Below the pieces are notes generated by a model, which was not told the origin of the DNA, did not search any database, and saw only the letters and a program-made list of their open reading frames with translations. A DNA stretch of 32,446 nucleotides. Origin: Acidobacteriota bacterium. Lineage in GTDB: Bacteria > Acidobacteriota > Vicinamibacteria > Fen-336. The position numbers and the translations under genes were made by a program. Every line of letters starts with the position of its first letter. The first letter of the stretch is position 1. Shown one piece after another: positions 17,337 to 25,680 of this stretch. The DNA lies in NCBI GenBank assembly GCA_003223555.1, contig QHVM01000001.1, forward strand, positions 1-32,446. The letters run 5' to 3'.

Positions 17337-17641
17337 TCGAGCCTGACCAGCACCTGGCCGTCCTCCACCTTCACTTCGTACGCGGGGATCTTCAGCTCGG
17401 GATTGGCCGCGTTCTCGCCCGTCGCCACGTCCCACGTCCAGGCGTGCCAGGGGCACATGACGTGGCGCCCGTCGAGCAATCCCTGCCCGAGCGGACCGCC
17501 GCGATGGAGGCACACGTTGCTGGTGGCGAAGAAGGTGCCGTCGACGTTGTAGATCGCCACCGGCTTGCCCGCCACCATGACCTCCGCGCACCGGCCGGGC
17601 GCCAGTTCGGCGGCCGCCATCGCGCGGACGAAGTCAGCCAT
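17333..17641 (-). CDS. Rieske [2Fe-2S] ferredoxin-like protein
   Basis: The 102-residue single-domain protein has the Rieske ligands in CLHRGGPLG and CPWHAWTWD, that is C-x-H and C-x2-H, which hold a 2Fe-2S cluster with two Cys and two His. The length and lack of a signal or anchor match soluble Rieske ferredoxins and NirD-like subunits, which pass electrons to oxygenases or reductases. The start at 17641 lies 8 nt past the aminotransferase stop, so it is the last gene of the permease-aminotransferase operon. No oxygenase partner is nearby, and its electron acceptor is unknown. Confidence 0.92.
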   Translation of the reverse strand: MADFVRAMAAAELAPGRCAEVMVAGKPVAIYNVDGTFFATSNVCLHRGGPLGQGLLDGRHVMCPWHAWTWDVATGENAANPELKIPAYEVKVEDGQVLVRLD

Positions 17642-17649
17642 GGGGGAAA

Positions 17650-18768
17650 CTATCCCACCTGCCGGGCGAGGTCGTCCAGTCCCGCGCCCAGCCGCTCCAG
17701 CCCCCCGGCCAGCGTCTCGGACAGGCACCCGTAGGAGATGCGGAAGTGGTCACTGCGGCCGAAGAAGCGCCCGGGCACGACGGTCGTCTCGTACTTCTTA
17801 CGGAGCAGGTCGGCCAGCTCATCGACGCTGCCGTTGCGCAGGCGCGGGAAGGCGATCATCCCGTGCTCCAGGGGCGGCGCGTCCAGCTCGGCGCGCGCGG
17901 CGAAGAAACGCTGCAGGGTCTTCCGGTTGGCCTCCAGAAGGCGCCTCGCCCGGGCCGCGATGGGAGCCAGGTGGTCCAGGGCGACGATGCTGAGCCGCTC
18001 GGCCGGGTGGGCCGGCACGGAGCCGAACAGGTCGTTGAGCCGCCAGATCCGGCGGGCCGACGGCGGGTCGGCGATGATCCAGCCGCAACGCAGGCCACTG
18101 AGGCCGTAGGCCTTGGTCAGACTCCCCGTCACCACGAAGCACCCGGGGTCGAGGTGGAAGGCGGAGCGAGGCGCGCGCTCGAAGAGCGCGTCCAGGTAGA
18201 CCTCGTCCACGAGCACCCGCGCGCCGGCGTGGCGGGCGATCTCTCCGACCCGGCGCAGGCTCTCCTCCTCGGCGAGGGCGTTCGAGGGATTGTGCAGGTT
18301 GCTCAGCACCACCAGACGGGTGCGCGGCGCCAGGGCCTTCTCCACCTCGCGGGGGTCGAGGGCAAAGGCGCTCTCGGACCGCCGCGGGAACCGCCGCACC
18401 TCGGCGCCCAGGTACGACGCCGCGTCGACCAGCGGGCCGTAGGTCGGCTCCTCGACGAGAGCCTGGTCCCCGGGCTCCAGGAAGGCGGCCAGCGCGAGGT
18501 GGTTCGCCATCGAGGTGCCGGTAGCGGCGACCACGCACCCGGGATCCACGCCCGCCTTCCGGGCCAGCCGCTCCTGCAGGGGGGGATAGCCGTAGAAGCT
18601 GGGCCCGGTCAGCTCCAGGTCCTCCAGGCGGACCGGCAGCTCGGCCAGGGGCAGCTCCGCCACCCCGCTCGAGGCGAGGTTGAAGCGGGCCTGCGAGCAC
18701 GTCTTCGCCCACTCCATGTACTCCGAGCCCGTGGCGCGCGAAGAGGTCAAGCTTCCCTTCTCCGCCAC
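17650..18768 (-). CDS. PLP-dependent class I/II aminotransferase
   Basis: The 372-residue product has the fold-type I aminotransferase pattern. It shows GTSMANHLAL for cofactor phosphate binding, VVLSNLHNPSNALAEEESL (the N-P segment), VDEVYLDALF with the pyridine-nitrogen Asp, and the Schiff-base Lys in VTGSLTKAYGLSGLRCGW. The C-terminal RISYG supplies the carboxylate-binding Arg. Substrates cannot be named; the family transaminates amino acids to 2-oxo acids. The GTG start at 18768 overlaps the permease gene by 22 nt and keeps the SEYMEWAK segment I recall from relatives; ATG 18717 with GGAG upstream is an alternative. Context suggests it acts on the amino acid imported by the permease. Confidence 0.9.
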   Translation of the reverse strand: MAEKGSLTSSRATGSEYMEWAKTCSQARFNLASSGVAELPLAELPVRLEDLELTGPSFYGYPPLQERLARKAGVDPGCVVAATGTSMANHLALAAFLEPGDQALVEEPTYGPLVDAASYLGAEVRRFPRRSESAFALDPREVEKALAPRTRLVVLSNLHNPSNALAEEESLRRVGEIARHAGARVLVDEVYLDALFERAPRSAFHLDPGCFVVTGSLTKAYGLSGLRCGWIIADPPSARRIWRLNDLFGSVPAHPAERLSIVALDHLAPIAARARRLLEANRKTLQRFFAARAELDAPPLEHGMIAFPRLRNGSVDELADLLRKKYETTVVPGRFFGRSDHFRISYGCLSETLAGGLERLGAGLDDLARQVG

Positions 18769-18985
18769 AGGAAGTAGACGGGGACGCCGGCGAGCAGGAT
18801 GACGAGGCCGATGACCGTGTTCGCCGGGTAGGTGTAGACGGTGTTGATCACGACCAGCAGGCAGGCGGCCACGAAGAAGAGCGTCGTCACGGGATGACCG
18901 GGGGTGCGGAAGGAGCCCGACGGGCCCTGCCGGCGGCGGAAGACGAAGAGCGACGCGCCCGTCGCGCCGAAGAAGCGCCGCGGCC
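18747..18985 (-). pseudogene. APC amino-acid permease, C-terminal part (out of frame)
   Basis: This piece, reading RFFGATGASLFVFRRRQGPSG and then two membrane helices (TTLFFVAACLLVVINTVYTY; NTVIGLVILLAGVPVYFLW), completes the permease at 18887-20014. It does so in another reading frame. Relative to usual APC permeases, about 12-14 residues before FFGATGASLF are missing at the junction near 18976-18986. Its stop lies inside the start of the aminotransferase gene. Confidence 0.8.
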
Positions 18986-20014
18986 CGACGCGGCGATCAC
19001 GGCGGCGGCCAGGCCTTGCAAGGCGATCGCCACCACCGGGACCAGCGTGCGCGGGTGGAGGAGGCCCACGACGCGGAGGAAGACGCGGTCTTCCGCCATG
19101 GCGTAGTAGACGCGGGGCGCGGTGAGGATCCCCTGGCTGAGGAAGCCCAGGGTCGAGATCGCGATGCCGGCGGCGATGAGGGACGCTCCCCGGCCGCCGA
19201 GGGCCCGCCGCATCACCGCCGAGGCCGGCGTGGTGGTAGCGGCCAGGCCCTCCGGCCCGAGCGCCCGCACGCAAACCGCGTTGACCGCCAGGTAGAGAAG
19301 GATCACTCCCGACACGCCGAGGAGCAGGCCGCGGGGCAGGTCGCGCTCCGGCCGGCGCAGCTCTGCGGCCACGAAGCTGGCCGTCTGCCAGCCACCGTAG
19401 GCGAAGAGGACCGGCACCAGCGCCGCTCCGATCGCGGACAGCAGGCCGAACGAGGGCGGCCGGTCGAGCAGCGGATGCGGTCCGCCCGATTCCGGCCGCA
19501 CGAGCAGCCATCCCGCCGCCACCAGGCCGAGCACGGCCCCGATCTTCAGGACCATGAGCGCGCTCTGGACGGTGGCCCCCGCTCGCACGCCGAGACAGTT
19601 GATCGCGGTCAGGGCCCCCAGCGTCCCGACCGCGACGGCGGTCTCACCGGCGCGGAACCCGGTCAGCTCGAGCACGTATCGGGCGAAGGTCACCGACACC
19701 GCGGCCATGCCGCCGCTCTGGGTCACGAGCAGCAGCCCCCAGCCGTACACGAACGCCGCCGCCGGATGGAACGCGTCGCGCAAGTAGGCGTACTGGCCGC
19801 CGACCTCGGGGCGCAGCGCGGCCAGCTCGGCGTAGATGAAGGCCCCCGCCAGCGCGATGAGCCCGCCCAGCACCCACGAGCCGAGGATCAGGGCCGGAGT
19901 GCGGACCTGGCGGGCGACGACATAGGGGTTCTTGAAGATGCCGGATCCGACGATGCCGCCCATCATGAGCATGGTGGCGTCGAACAGGCCGAGCCGGCGG
20001 GCGAGGGCGGCCAT
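18887..20014 (-). pseudogene. APC-family amino-acid permease, main part (frame breaks near 18980)
   Basis: This inner-membrane amino-acid transporter of the APC superfamily (LAT/YfnA-like) begins MAALARRLGLFDATMLMMGG. TM1 carries the substrate-binding GSGIFKNP motif, and about ten membrane helices follow, including the TM6 region LFAYGGWQTASFVAAELRRP with the conserved E-x-R-P. Homology ends at IALQGLAAAVIAASGR; the remaining residues to 18887 are R/A/S-rich shadow sequence. The last two helices are encoded in another frame at 18747-18985. It heads the operon with the aminotransferase and Rieske genes and diverges from the class V aminotransferase across 29 bp. Confidence 0.85.
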
Positions 20015-20025
20015 GGACGCGGCAG

Positions 20026-20035
20026 AGTATATGAT
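20026..20035. promoter_or_regulatory. Overlapping divergent -10 elements (permease / class V aminotransferase)
   Basis: In the 29-bp gap, TATACT on the minus strand (20031-20026) and TATGAT on the plus strand (20030-20035) overlap by 2 bp. The plus hexamer ends 8 nt before the ATG at 20044, and the minus hexamer 11 nt before the ATG at 20014. Both transcripts would have almost no leader. No -35 elements are evident. Confidence 0.4.
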
Positions 20036-20043
20036 GCGCTGCC

Positions 20044-21333
20044 ATGACGACCCGGCGCAGCTTCCTGGGCGGGCTGGCGCGGGGAGCGGGAGCGCTCGCC
20101 TCGTTCCGCGCGGGCGCCCTCGGCTCCGTCCTCGCCGCCGGCCGATCGGTCGCGGGCCGGGCCGCCGACGAGGTGGCCGCCGACGAGGACTACTGGCGGG
20201 AGATCCAGCTCGCCTTCACGGTCGACCGCAGCCTCGTCAACCTCAACAACGGCGGCGTGTCGCCCTCGCCCCGCGTCGTCCAGGAAGCGATGCGGCGCTA
20301 CCTGGAGCTGTCGAACGAGGCGCCGGTCTACACGATGTGGCAGCTCCTGGAGCCGCAGATCGAGTCCGTGCGCCGGCGGCTGGCCACCGCGTTCGGCTGC
20401 GACCCCGAGGAGATGGCCGTCACCCGCAACGCCAGCGAGGCGCTCGAGATCTGCATCCTCGGCCTGGACCTGAAGCCGGGAGACGAGGTCCTCACCACCA
20501 ACCAGGACTACCCGCGCATGCTCACCACCTGGCGCCAGCGCGAGCGCCGCGATGGCATCGTGCTGAAGACGATCTCGTTCCCGGTGCCGCCGCCGAGCCT
20601 GGCCGACCTCGCCGACCGCTTCCAGCGCGCCATCACCCCGAAGACCAGGGTCATCCTCGTCTGCCACATCACCAACCTGACCGGCCAGATCTTCCCCGTG
20701 AAGGAGATCTGCCGCATGGGCCGCGAGCGCGGGATCGAGGTCATCGTGGACGGGGCGCACGCCTTCGCCCACTTCCCCTTCACGCTGGCCGACCTCGACT
20801 GCGATTACTACGGCACCAGCCTCCACAAGTGGCTGCTCGCCCCCCACGGCACCGGCTTCCTCTACGTGCGCAAGGCCAAGATCGAGAAGCTGTGGCCGAT
20901 GATGGCCGCCCCGCCGGAGATGAACGCCAACGTCCGCAAGTTCGAGGAGATCGGCACCCATCCCGCCGCCAACCACAACGCGATCGCCGAGGCGCTCACC
21001 TTCCATGAGGGCATCGGCATCGAGCGCAAGGCGGCCCGCCTGCGCTATCTGAAGGACCGCTGGGCACGCCGGCTGGAGAAGCAGCCGGGCGTGCGGATCC
21101 TGACCAGCTTCGATCCCGCGATGTCGTGCGGCCTGGCCAACGTGAGCGTCGAGGGCTTCGACCCCGCCCGGCTCGCCGCCCAGCTGTGGGACCGCCGGCG
21201 GATCATCGTCACCCCCATCGTCCACGAGGAGTTCCGCGGGCTGCGGGTGACCCCCAACGTCTACACGACCCTCGGCGAGATCGACGCGTTCGTGGAGGAG
21301 ATGGAGCGGGCGATCGCCCGCGGCCGCGGGTGA
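20044..21333 (+). CDS. Tat-exported class V aminotransferase (isopenicillin N epimerase-like)
   Basis: The 429-residue PLP enzyme has a twin-arginine signal at the N-terminus ([20 protein letters not shown]), so it should be exported folded with its cofactor. The mature part matches class V aminotransferases of the CsdA/CefD group. It shows [27 protein letters not shown] (phosphate-binding), [14 protein letters not shown] (Asp to the pyridine ring and His stacking) and the Schiff-base Lys in [19 protein letters not shown]. Members are desulfurases, epimerases or lyases, so the reaction is open. No [Fe-S] assembly genes are nearby. Its stop overlaps the tdh start (GTGA), linking it to threonine/serine-type substrates. 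Confidence 0.9.
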   Translation: MTTRRSFLGGLARGAGALASFRAGALGSVLAAGRSVAGRAADEVAADEDYWREIQLAFTVDRSLVNLNNGGVSPSPRVVQEAMRRYLELSNEAPVYTMWQLLEPQIESVRRRLATAFGCDPEEMAVTRNASEALEICILGLDLKPGDEVLTTNQDYPRMLTTWRQRERRDGIVLKTISFPVPPPSLADLADRFQRAITPKTRVILVCHITNLTGQIFPVKEICRMGRERGIEVIVDGAHAFAHFPFTLADLDCDYYGTSLHKWLLAPHGTGFLYVRKAKIEKLWPMMAAPPEMNANVRKFEEIGTHPAANHNAIAEALTFHEGIGIERKAARLRYLKDRWARRLEKQPGVRILTSFDPAMSCGLANVSVEGFDPARLAAQLWDRRRIIVTPIVHEEFRGLRVTPNVYTTLGEIDAFVEEMERAIARGRG

Positions 21334-22361
21334 AGGCGCTCGTCAAGAGCCGCGCCGAGGCCGGCCTCTGGCTGGAGGACGTGCCCGAGCCCCGGATCGG
21401 CATCAACGACGTGCTCATCCGCGTGCACCGGACGGGGATCTGCGGCACCGACGTGCACATCTACAAGTGGGACGCCTGGGCGGCCCGGACGATCCGGGTC
21501 CCCATGGTCATCGGGCACGAGTTCGCGGGCGAGATCGTGGAGGTCGGCTCGAACGTGACCGACTTCCACCCCGGCCAGGTGGTGAGCGGCGAGGGCCACG
21601 TCGTCTGCGGGCGCTGCCGCAACTGCCTGGCCGGCCGCCGCCACCTGTGCGCCGACACCAAGGGCGTCGGCGTCGACCGCGCCGGAGCGTTCGCGGAGCT
21701 GCTGGCGCTGCCGATGACCAACGTCTGGGTCCACCCCCGGACGATCGACAAGGACGTGGCCGCCGTCTTCGACCCCTTCGGCAATGCGGTGCACACGGCG
21801 CTCTCGTTCCCGGTGCTGGGCGAGGACGTGCTGGTGACGGGCGCGGGCCCGATCGGGATCATGGCCGCCGCCGTCGCCCGCCACGCCGCCGCCCGGTACG
21901 TCGTGATCACCGACGTCAACCCCTATCGCCTCCAGCTGGCCCGCCGGATGGGAGTGACCCGCGCGGTCGACCCGCGGGAGCGCAGCCTGAAGGACGTGCA
22001 GAAGGAGCTGGGGATGCTGGAGGGGTTCGACGTGGGAATGGAGATGTCCGGCAACGCGCAGGCCTTCCGCGACATGCTCGGCAACATGGCCCACGGCGGA
22101 AGGATCGCGATGCTGGGCATCCCCGAGCAGGAGATGACCGTCGACTGGAACACGGTCATCTTCCACATGCTGACGATCAAGGGGATCTTCGGCCGGGAGA
22201 TGTACGAGACCTGGTACAAGATGAACGTGATGCTCGAGAGCGGCCTCGACATCAAGCCGGTCATCACCCATCGCTTCCCGTACCGCGAGTTCCAGCATGG
22301 CTTCGAGGTGATGGCGAGCGGCAACTCGGGGCGGGTGGTCCTCGACTGGGAGGCGCGCTGA
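21330..22361 (+). CDS. tdh: L-threonine 3-dehydrogenase (zinc-dependent)
   Basis: This cytoplasmic enzyme oxidises L-threonine to 2-amino-3-ketobutyrate with NAD. The GTG start at 21330, inside the GTGA overlap with the preceding gene, gives 343 residues, against 341 for E. coli Tdh. The catalytic zinc site (Cys38, His63, Glu64), Thr40-His43 in [13 protein letters not shown], and the structural zinc cysteines 93, 96, 99 and 107 ([15 protein letters not shown]) fall at the numbering I recall for the E. coli enzyme. The Rossmann motif is [17 protein letters not shown]. The usual partner kbl (2-amino-3-ketobutyrate ligase) is absent here; instead a Tat-exported PLP enzyme is coupled upstream. 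Confidence 0.95.
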   Translation: MKALVKSRAEAGLWLEDVPEPRIGINDVLIRVHRTGICGTDVHIYKWDAWAARTIRVPMVIGHEFAGEIVEVGSNVTDFHPGQVVSGEGHVVCGRCRNCLAGRRHLCADTKGVGVDRAGAFAELLALPMTNVWVHPRTIDKDVAAVFDPFGNAVHTALSFPVLGEDVLVTGAGPIGIMAAAVARHAAARYVVITDVNPYRLQLARRMGVTRAVDPRERSLKDVQKELGMLEGFDVGMEMSGNAQAFRDMLGNMAHGGRIAMLGIPEQEMTVDWNTVIFHMLTIKGIFGREMYETWYKMNVMLESGLDIKPVITHRFPYREFQHGFEVMASGNSGRVVLDWEAR

Positions 22362-22373
22362 GCGCGTTGCCAG

Positions 22374-22390
22374 CGCCGCTCGGGGCGGCG
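22374..22390. terminator. Short GC stem-loop between convergent genes
   Basis: CGCCGC and GCGGCG form a 6-bp stem with a TCGGG loop in the 37-nt gap between tdh and the convergent barrel gene. No T run is present, so the terminator role is weakly supported. Confidence 0.3.
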
Positions 22391-22398
22391 AGCCCCCG

Positions 22399-23196
22399 CT
22401 ACCGGCCGGCCTTGAAGGGGTACTGGCGGGGCAGGTTGAGCTGGAGACCGGCGTACACGAGCAGCCGCGGCCGCTCCTCGGCCGGGCCGCTCACGGCCTT
22501 GCCCGCGGCCAGCATCAAGATGACCCGCCGCGTCAGCTTCTGGCGCGCGCCCACGTTGACGATGAGCTCGGTCGGCTCGGAGCCGCGGCGCTCGCCGTGC
22601 AGCTCCGCCAGCAGCTCCAGCCGGCGTGACACGCCGGCCTCGGTCGAGATCCCGTAGATCCACCCGCTCCGGCCGTGCTCGACGAGGTTCCGCCCGACCT
22701 CGCCGTTGACCTCGAAGTGCCCCATCTCCAGCGTGACCTCGGTCGGGAGGAGCAGCTGGCGGCCCTCCTCGACCAGGCCCTTCGCCACCGACGCGTGATC
22801 GAGGTTGAACTCGAGCTGCGGGTAGACCGACCAGGCCAGCGTCTGCCCCTCCTGGCCGGCGAAGCGCCACTTGACGCCGGCGACCGCATCGCCGGCGCCG
22901 GTCCGGGTGGGCCCGGCGGTGTCGCGCACGCGCAGCCAGGGCAGCTCGAGCTTGAGCTGGATGCGCGGGCCGAGGCCGTAGTTGATGTCGAGGCGCGGCG
23001 TCTCGAGCCGGCGCTCGCGCCGGTTCTTCTCCACGAACGCCGAGACGTTGATCTCCCAGTGGCCCGGACCGGGGGTGTCGGGATCGTCCGTGATGAGGGG
23101 AGGGCCCCCTTGCGCGCGGGCGCGCACGGGGGTGAAGGCGGCCAGCGCCAGGCCCAGACCGGCGACGAGGAACGATTGCCTGGTGCTGCGCCGCAT
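22399..23196 (-). CDS. Predicted outer-membrane beta-barrel protein (phenol-degradation MetA-like family)
   Basis: The 265-residue product has a signal peptide ending ARAQ (about residue 29). The opening PLITDDPDTPGPGHWEINV is typical of the 'MetA-pathway of phenol degradation' porin-like family as I remember it. The rest alternates short strands ending in aromatic or basic residues (LDINYGLGPRIQLKLELPWL, GWIYGISTEAGVSRRLELLA), as in an outer-membrane barrel, and ends near QYPFKAGR. These proteins are thought to pass hydrophobic compounds across the outer membrane. It is divergent from the tripartite efflux operon across 142 bp, so shared control is possible. Confidence 0.7.
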   Translation of the reverse strand: MRRSTRQSFLVAGLGLALAAFTPVRARAQGGPPLITDDPDTPGPGHWEINVSAFVEKNRRERRLETPRLDINYGLGPRIQLKLELPWLRVRDTAGPTRTGAGDAVAGVKWRFAGQEGQTLAWSVYPQLEFNLDHASVAKGLVEEGRQLLLPTEVTLEMGHFEVNGEVGRNLVEHGRSGWIYGISTEAGVSRRLELLAELHGERRGSEPTELIVNVGARQKLTRRVILMLAAGKAVSGPAEERPRLLVYAGLQLNLPRQYPFKAGR

Positions 23197-23301
23197 GCGT
23201 CGAGCGCTCCACGTGGCGGAAGGCCCGGCGGGCCCCCACCCACCATGCTAGCGGGGCATTGCCGCACCGTACGGCCTGCACGATCGAAAATGCGATGCCC
23301 G

Positions 23302-23330
23302 TTGAAGGTCTCCGGGTCCTGCCCCATGAT
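23302..23330 (+). promoter_or_regulatory. Candidate promoter of the RND efflux operon
   Basis: TTGAAG (23302-23307) and CATGAT (23325-23330) are separated by 17 bp; each matches consensus at 4 of 6. The -10 ends 8 nt before the TolC-like start, so the mRNA would begin near the ATG. Confidence 0.35.
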
Positions 23331-23338
23331 GGGAAAGG

Positions 23339-24595
23339 ATGGGCGAGCAGCGGTGGATCCTCAGCCTGATCCTCATCACGGCGGCTGCGGCTCCCTCCGC
23401 CGCTCCGCAGGCCGCTGCTCCGCCCCCCCCGCCCTCTTCCACGGTGGAGGAGGCTCTCACCCTGGACCAGGCCTTCGCCCTCGCCGCCGCGAACAATCGA
23501 ACGATCACCGCCGCCCGCTTGCGTCGGGCCGTCGACCAGGCCGGGATCGACGTCGCGCGCGAGCGCCCCAATCCCGAGGCGAGGTACGAGCAGACGAAGG
23601 AGACGCCGCGGCAGGCCCTCACCGCCAGCCAGCTCCTGGAGCTGGGGGGAAAGCGCGGGCGGCGCATCGCGCTCGCCCAGGCGGTCGCCCGCACGGGGGA
23701 GGCCGAGCTGGCCCGGGTCATGGCCGAGGTGCGCAGCGAGGTGCGGCGGGCCTACTATGGCCTGGCCGCAGCCCAGGCGCGGCTGGCGATCGCGCTCGAC
23801 CTGCAGTCCATCGCCGGCCACGCCCGCGACGCCGCCCGGGAGCGCTTCGAGGCGGGGGACGTGGCCCGCCTCGAGGTCTTGCAGGCCGAGCTGCTCCTGG
23901 CCCAGGCCGAGAACGAGGCCACGGCCATCGTCGGTGAGCGCGAGGCCTCGCGCTCGGAGCTGAACGCGCTCCTCGGCCGTGATCCCCGCGCTCCCACCCA
24001 GGTGGTGGAAGAGCCGGTCGAAACGACGCTGCCCGCGGCGGAAGCCGCCGCGACCGCGGCGATGGCCGGCAACGCCGAGCTGGCGGTGCTCGACCGCCAG
24101 GTGGCCGAGGCGGTGGCGCGGGCGGCCCTGGCCCGCGCCCAGCAGGTCCCCGATCCCACCGTGGAGGGCGCGGTGACCCACGACGCGCCGGGCGAGTTCG
24201 TGTGGGGCTGGCGCTACGCGGTGGGAGTCGCGGTGCCGCTCTTCACGCGTCACCGCGCCGCGGTGCGGGTCGAGGAAGCGACGATCGCCCAGCTCCGCGC
24301 CCAGCGGGAGGCGCTCGTCCAGCGCCTGGAAGGGGCGGTGGGGTCGGCGCTCGCCAGGGCGACCACCCAGCGCCAGCAGTACCTGCGCTACCGGGACGAG
24401 ATCCTGCCCCGCAGCCGGGAAGTGGAGGCGATGGCTCAAGAGTCCTACCGGGCGGGCCAGACCGGCCTCGTGGCGCTGCTCCAGGCGCTCCAGGCTGCGC
24501 GCGAAGCCCGGGCCAAGGCGGTGCAGGCGGCCTACGACTACCAGACTGCGCTGGCCGAGCTGGAGCGCGCGGCGGCGGTGGGGCCGCCACCGTGA
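23339..24595 (+). CDS. TolC/CzcC-family outer-membrane efflux channel
   Basis: The 418-residue product has an N-terminal signal (MGEQRWILSLILITAAAAPS), then two OEP repeats of about 190 residues each rich in long Ala/Glu/Arg helices. Recognisable segments are LTLDQAFALAAANNRTITAA at the start of repeat 1, QLLELGGKRGRRIALAQA, which is typical of CusC/CzcC-like channels, and YRAGQTGLVALLQALQAARE in repeat 2. It should form the trimeric channel for the adaptor and pump encoded downstream. Its stop overlaps the adaptor start by 4 nt (GTGA). Confidence 0.93.
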   Translation: MGEQRWILSLILITAAAAPSAAPQAAAPPPPPSSTVEEALTLDQAFALAAANNRTITAARLRRAVDQAGIDVARERPNPEARYEQTKETPRQALTASQLLELGGKRGRRIALAQAVARTGEAELARVMAEVRSEVRRAYYGLAAAQARLAIALDLQSIAGHARDAARERFEAGDVARLEVLQAELLLAQAENEATAIVGEREASRSELNALLGRDPRAPTQVVEEPVETTLPAAEAAATAAMAGNAELAVLDRQVAEAVARAALARAQQVPDPTVEGAVTHDAPGEFVWGWRYAVGVAVPLFTRHRAAVRVEEATIAQLRAQREALVQRLEGAVGSALARATTQRQQYLRYRDEILPRSREVEAMAQESYRAGQTGLVALLQALQAAREARAKAVQAAYDYQTALAELERAAAVGPPP

Positions 24596-25680
24596 AGAAG
24601 CGGAACCGGGTCGCGGTGGCCCTCGCCTTGGCGGCGACCGTGGGCGCCTGCCACAAGGCGGCCGACGAGCAGACCGAGACGTCCGCCGCGGTCCCGGTGG
24701 AGGTGGCCGAGGCCCACATCGACACGGTCCGGGCCGTGGTCGCGACCACGGGAATCGCCGACCCCGCGCCAGGCGCGGACTGGACGATCATCGCGCCCCA
24801 GCCGGCCCGGGTGGCGGTGATCACCAAGGCGGAAGGCGACCGGGTGCGCAAGGGCGAGTTGCTCGTCCGCTTCGACGCCCCGCCCCTGCGCGCCGACGTG
24901 GCCACGCGCACCGGCGAGCTGGCCGCCGCCCGCGCCCGGCTGGACAACGCGCGCAAGAACGAGACCCGCCTGGCCGGCCTGCTCGAGCGCGGCATCGCCG
25001 CCCGCAAGGAAGTGGAGGACGCCCAGAAGGAGCTGCGGGAGGCGGAAGCGGCGGTGCGCCAGTCGAGCGGCACCCAGGCCGCGGCGTCGGACCTGGCCGC
25101 CCGGGCCACCGTCTACGCCCAGTTCAGCGGGATCGTCGCCCACCGGGCCCACAACCCCGGCGACCTCGTGGACGCGACGGCCAGCGACGCCGTGCTGCGG
25201 GTCGTCGATCCGTCGCGCATGCAGGTCACCGCCTCGGTGCCGGTGGGCGAACTGGTCCGGATCAAGGTCGGCCAGCCGGCCAAGGTCTTCGTGCCCGGCG
25301 CGGATCCCGATGCGTCGGAGCCGGCCCGCGTCATGAGCCGCCCGGCGGCGGTCGACGTCGCCACCGGCACCGCGGTCGTGCGCCTGTCCCTCGGGTCCGG
25401 CGCTCATCTGACCGCCGGCACGCCGGTCCAGGTGCAGATCCAGACCGAGGAGCACAAGGACGTGGTGGTCGTCCCGTCGGCCGCGATCGTGCGCGACGAG
25501 GACAAGACGTTCGTCTACGTCGTGGACGGGGCCCAGAAGGCCCATCGCAAGCCCGTCGTCGTGGGCATCATCGCCGGAGAGGACGCCGAGGTCCGCTCCG
25601 GAGTCGTCGCCTCGGAGAAGGTGGTCGTGAAGGGCCAGGAGGAGCTTCCGGATGGCGCCACCGTGACCGTGCAGAAATGA
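24592..25680 (+). CDS. RND efflux periplasmic adaptor lipoprotein
   Basis: Starting at the GTG within the overlap with the channel gene, the product has 362 residues. A lipoprotein signal ends TVGAC (Cys20). Lipoyl halves (VAVITKAEGDRVRKGELLVRF and TVYAQFSGIVAHRAHNPGDLV) flank a helical hairpin (about 105-165), followed by beta-barrel and membrane-proximal domains (VVVVPSAAIV to VVVKGQEELPDG). It should bridge the TolC-like channel and the RND pump. The His-rich metal-binding N-terminus of some CusB/CzcB proteins is not obvious. The stop overlaps the pump start (ATGA). Confidence 0.93.
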   Translation: MKKRNRVAVALALAATVGACHKAADEQTETSAAVPVEVAEAHIDTVRAVVATTGIADPAPGADWTIIAPQPARVAVITKAEGDRVRKGELLVRFDAPPLRADVATRTGELAAARARLDNARKNETRLAGLLERGIAARKEVEDAQKELREAEAAVRQSSGTQAAASDLAARATVYAQFSGIVAHRAHNPGDLVDATASDAVLRVVDPSRMQVTASVPVGELVRIKVGQPAKVFVPGADPDASEPARVMSRPAAVDVATGTAVVRLSLGSGAHLTAGTPVQVQIQTEEHKDVVVVPSAAIVRDEDKTFVYVVDGAQKAHRKPVVVGIIAGEDAEVRSGVVASEKVVVKGQEELPDGATVTVQK

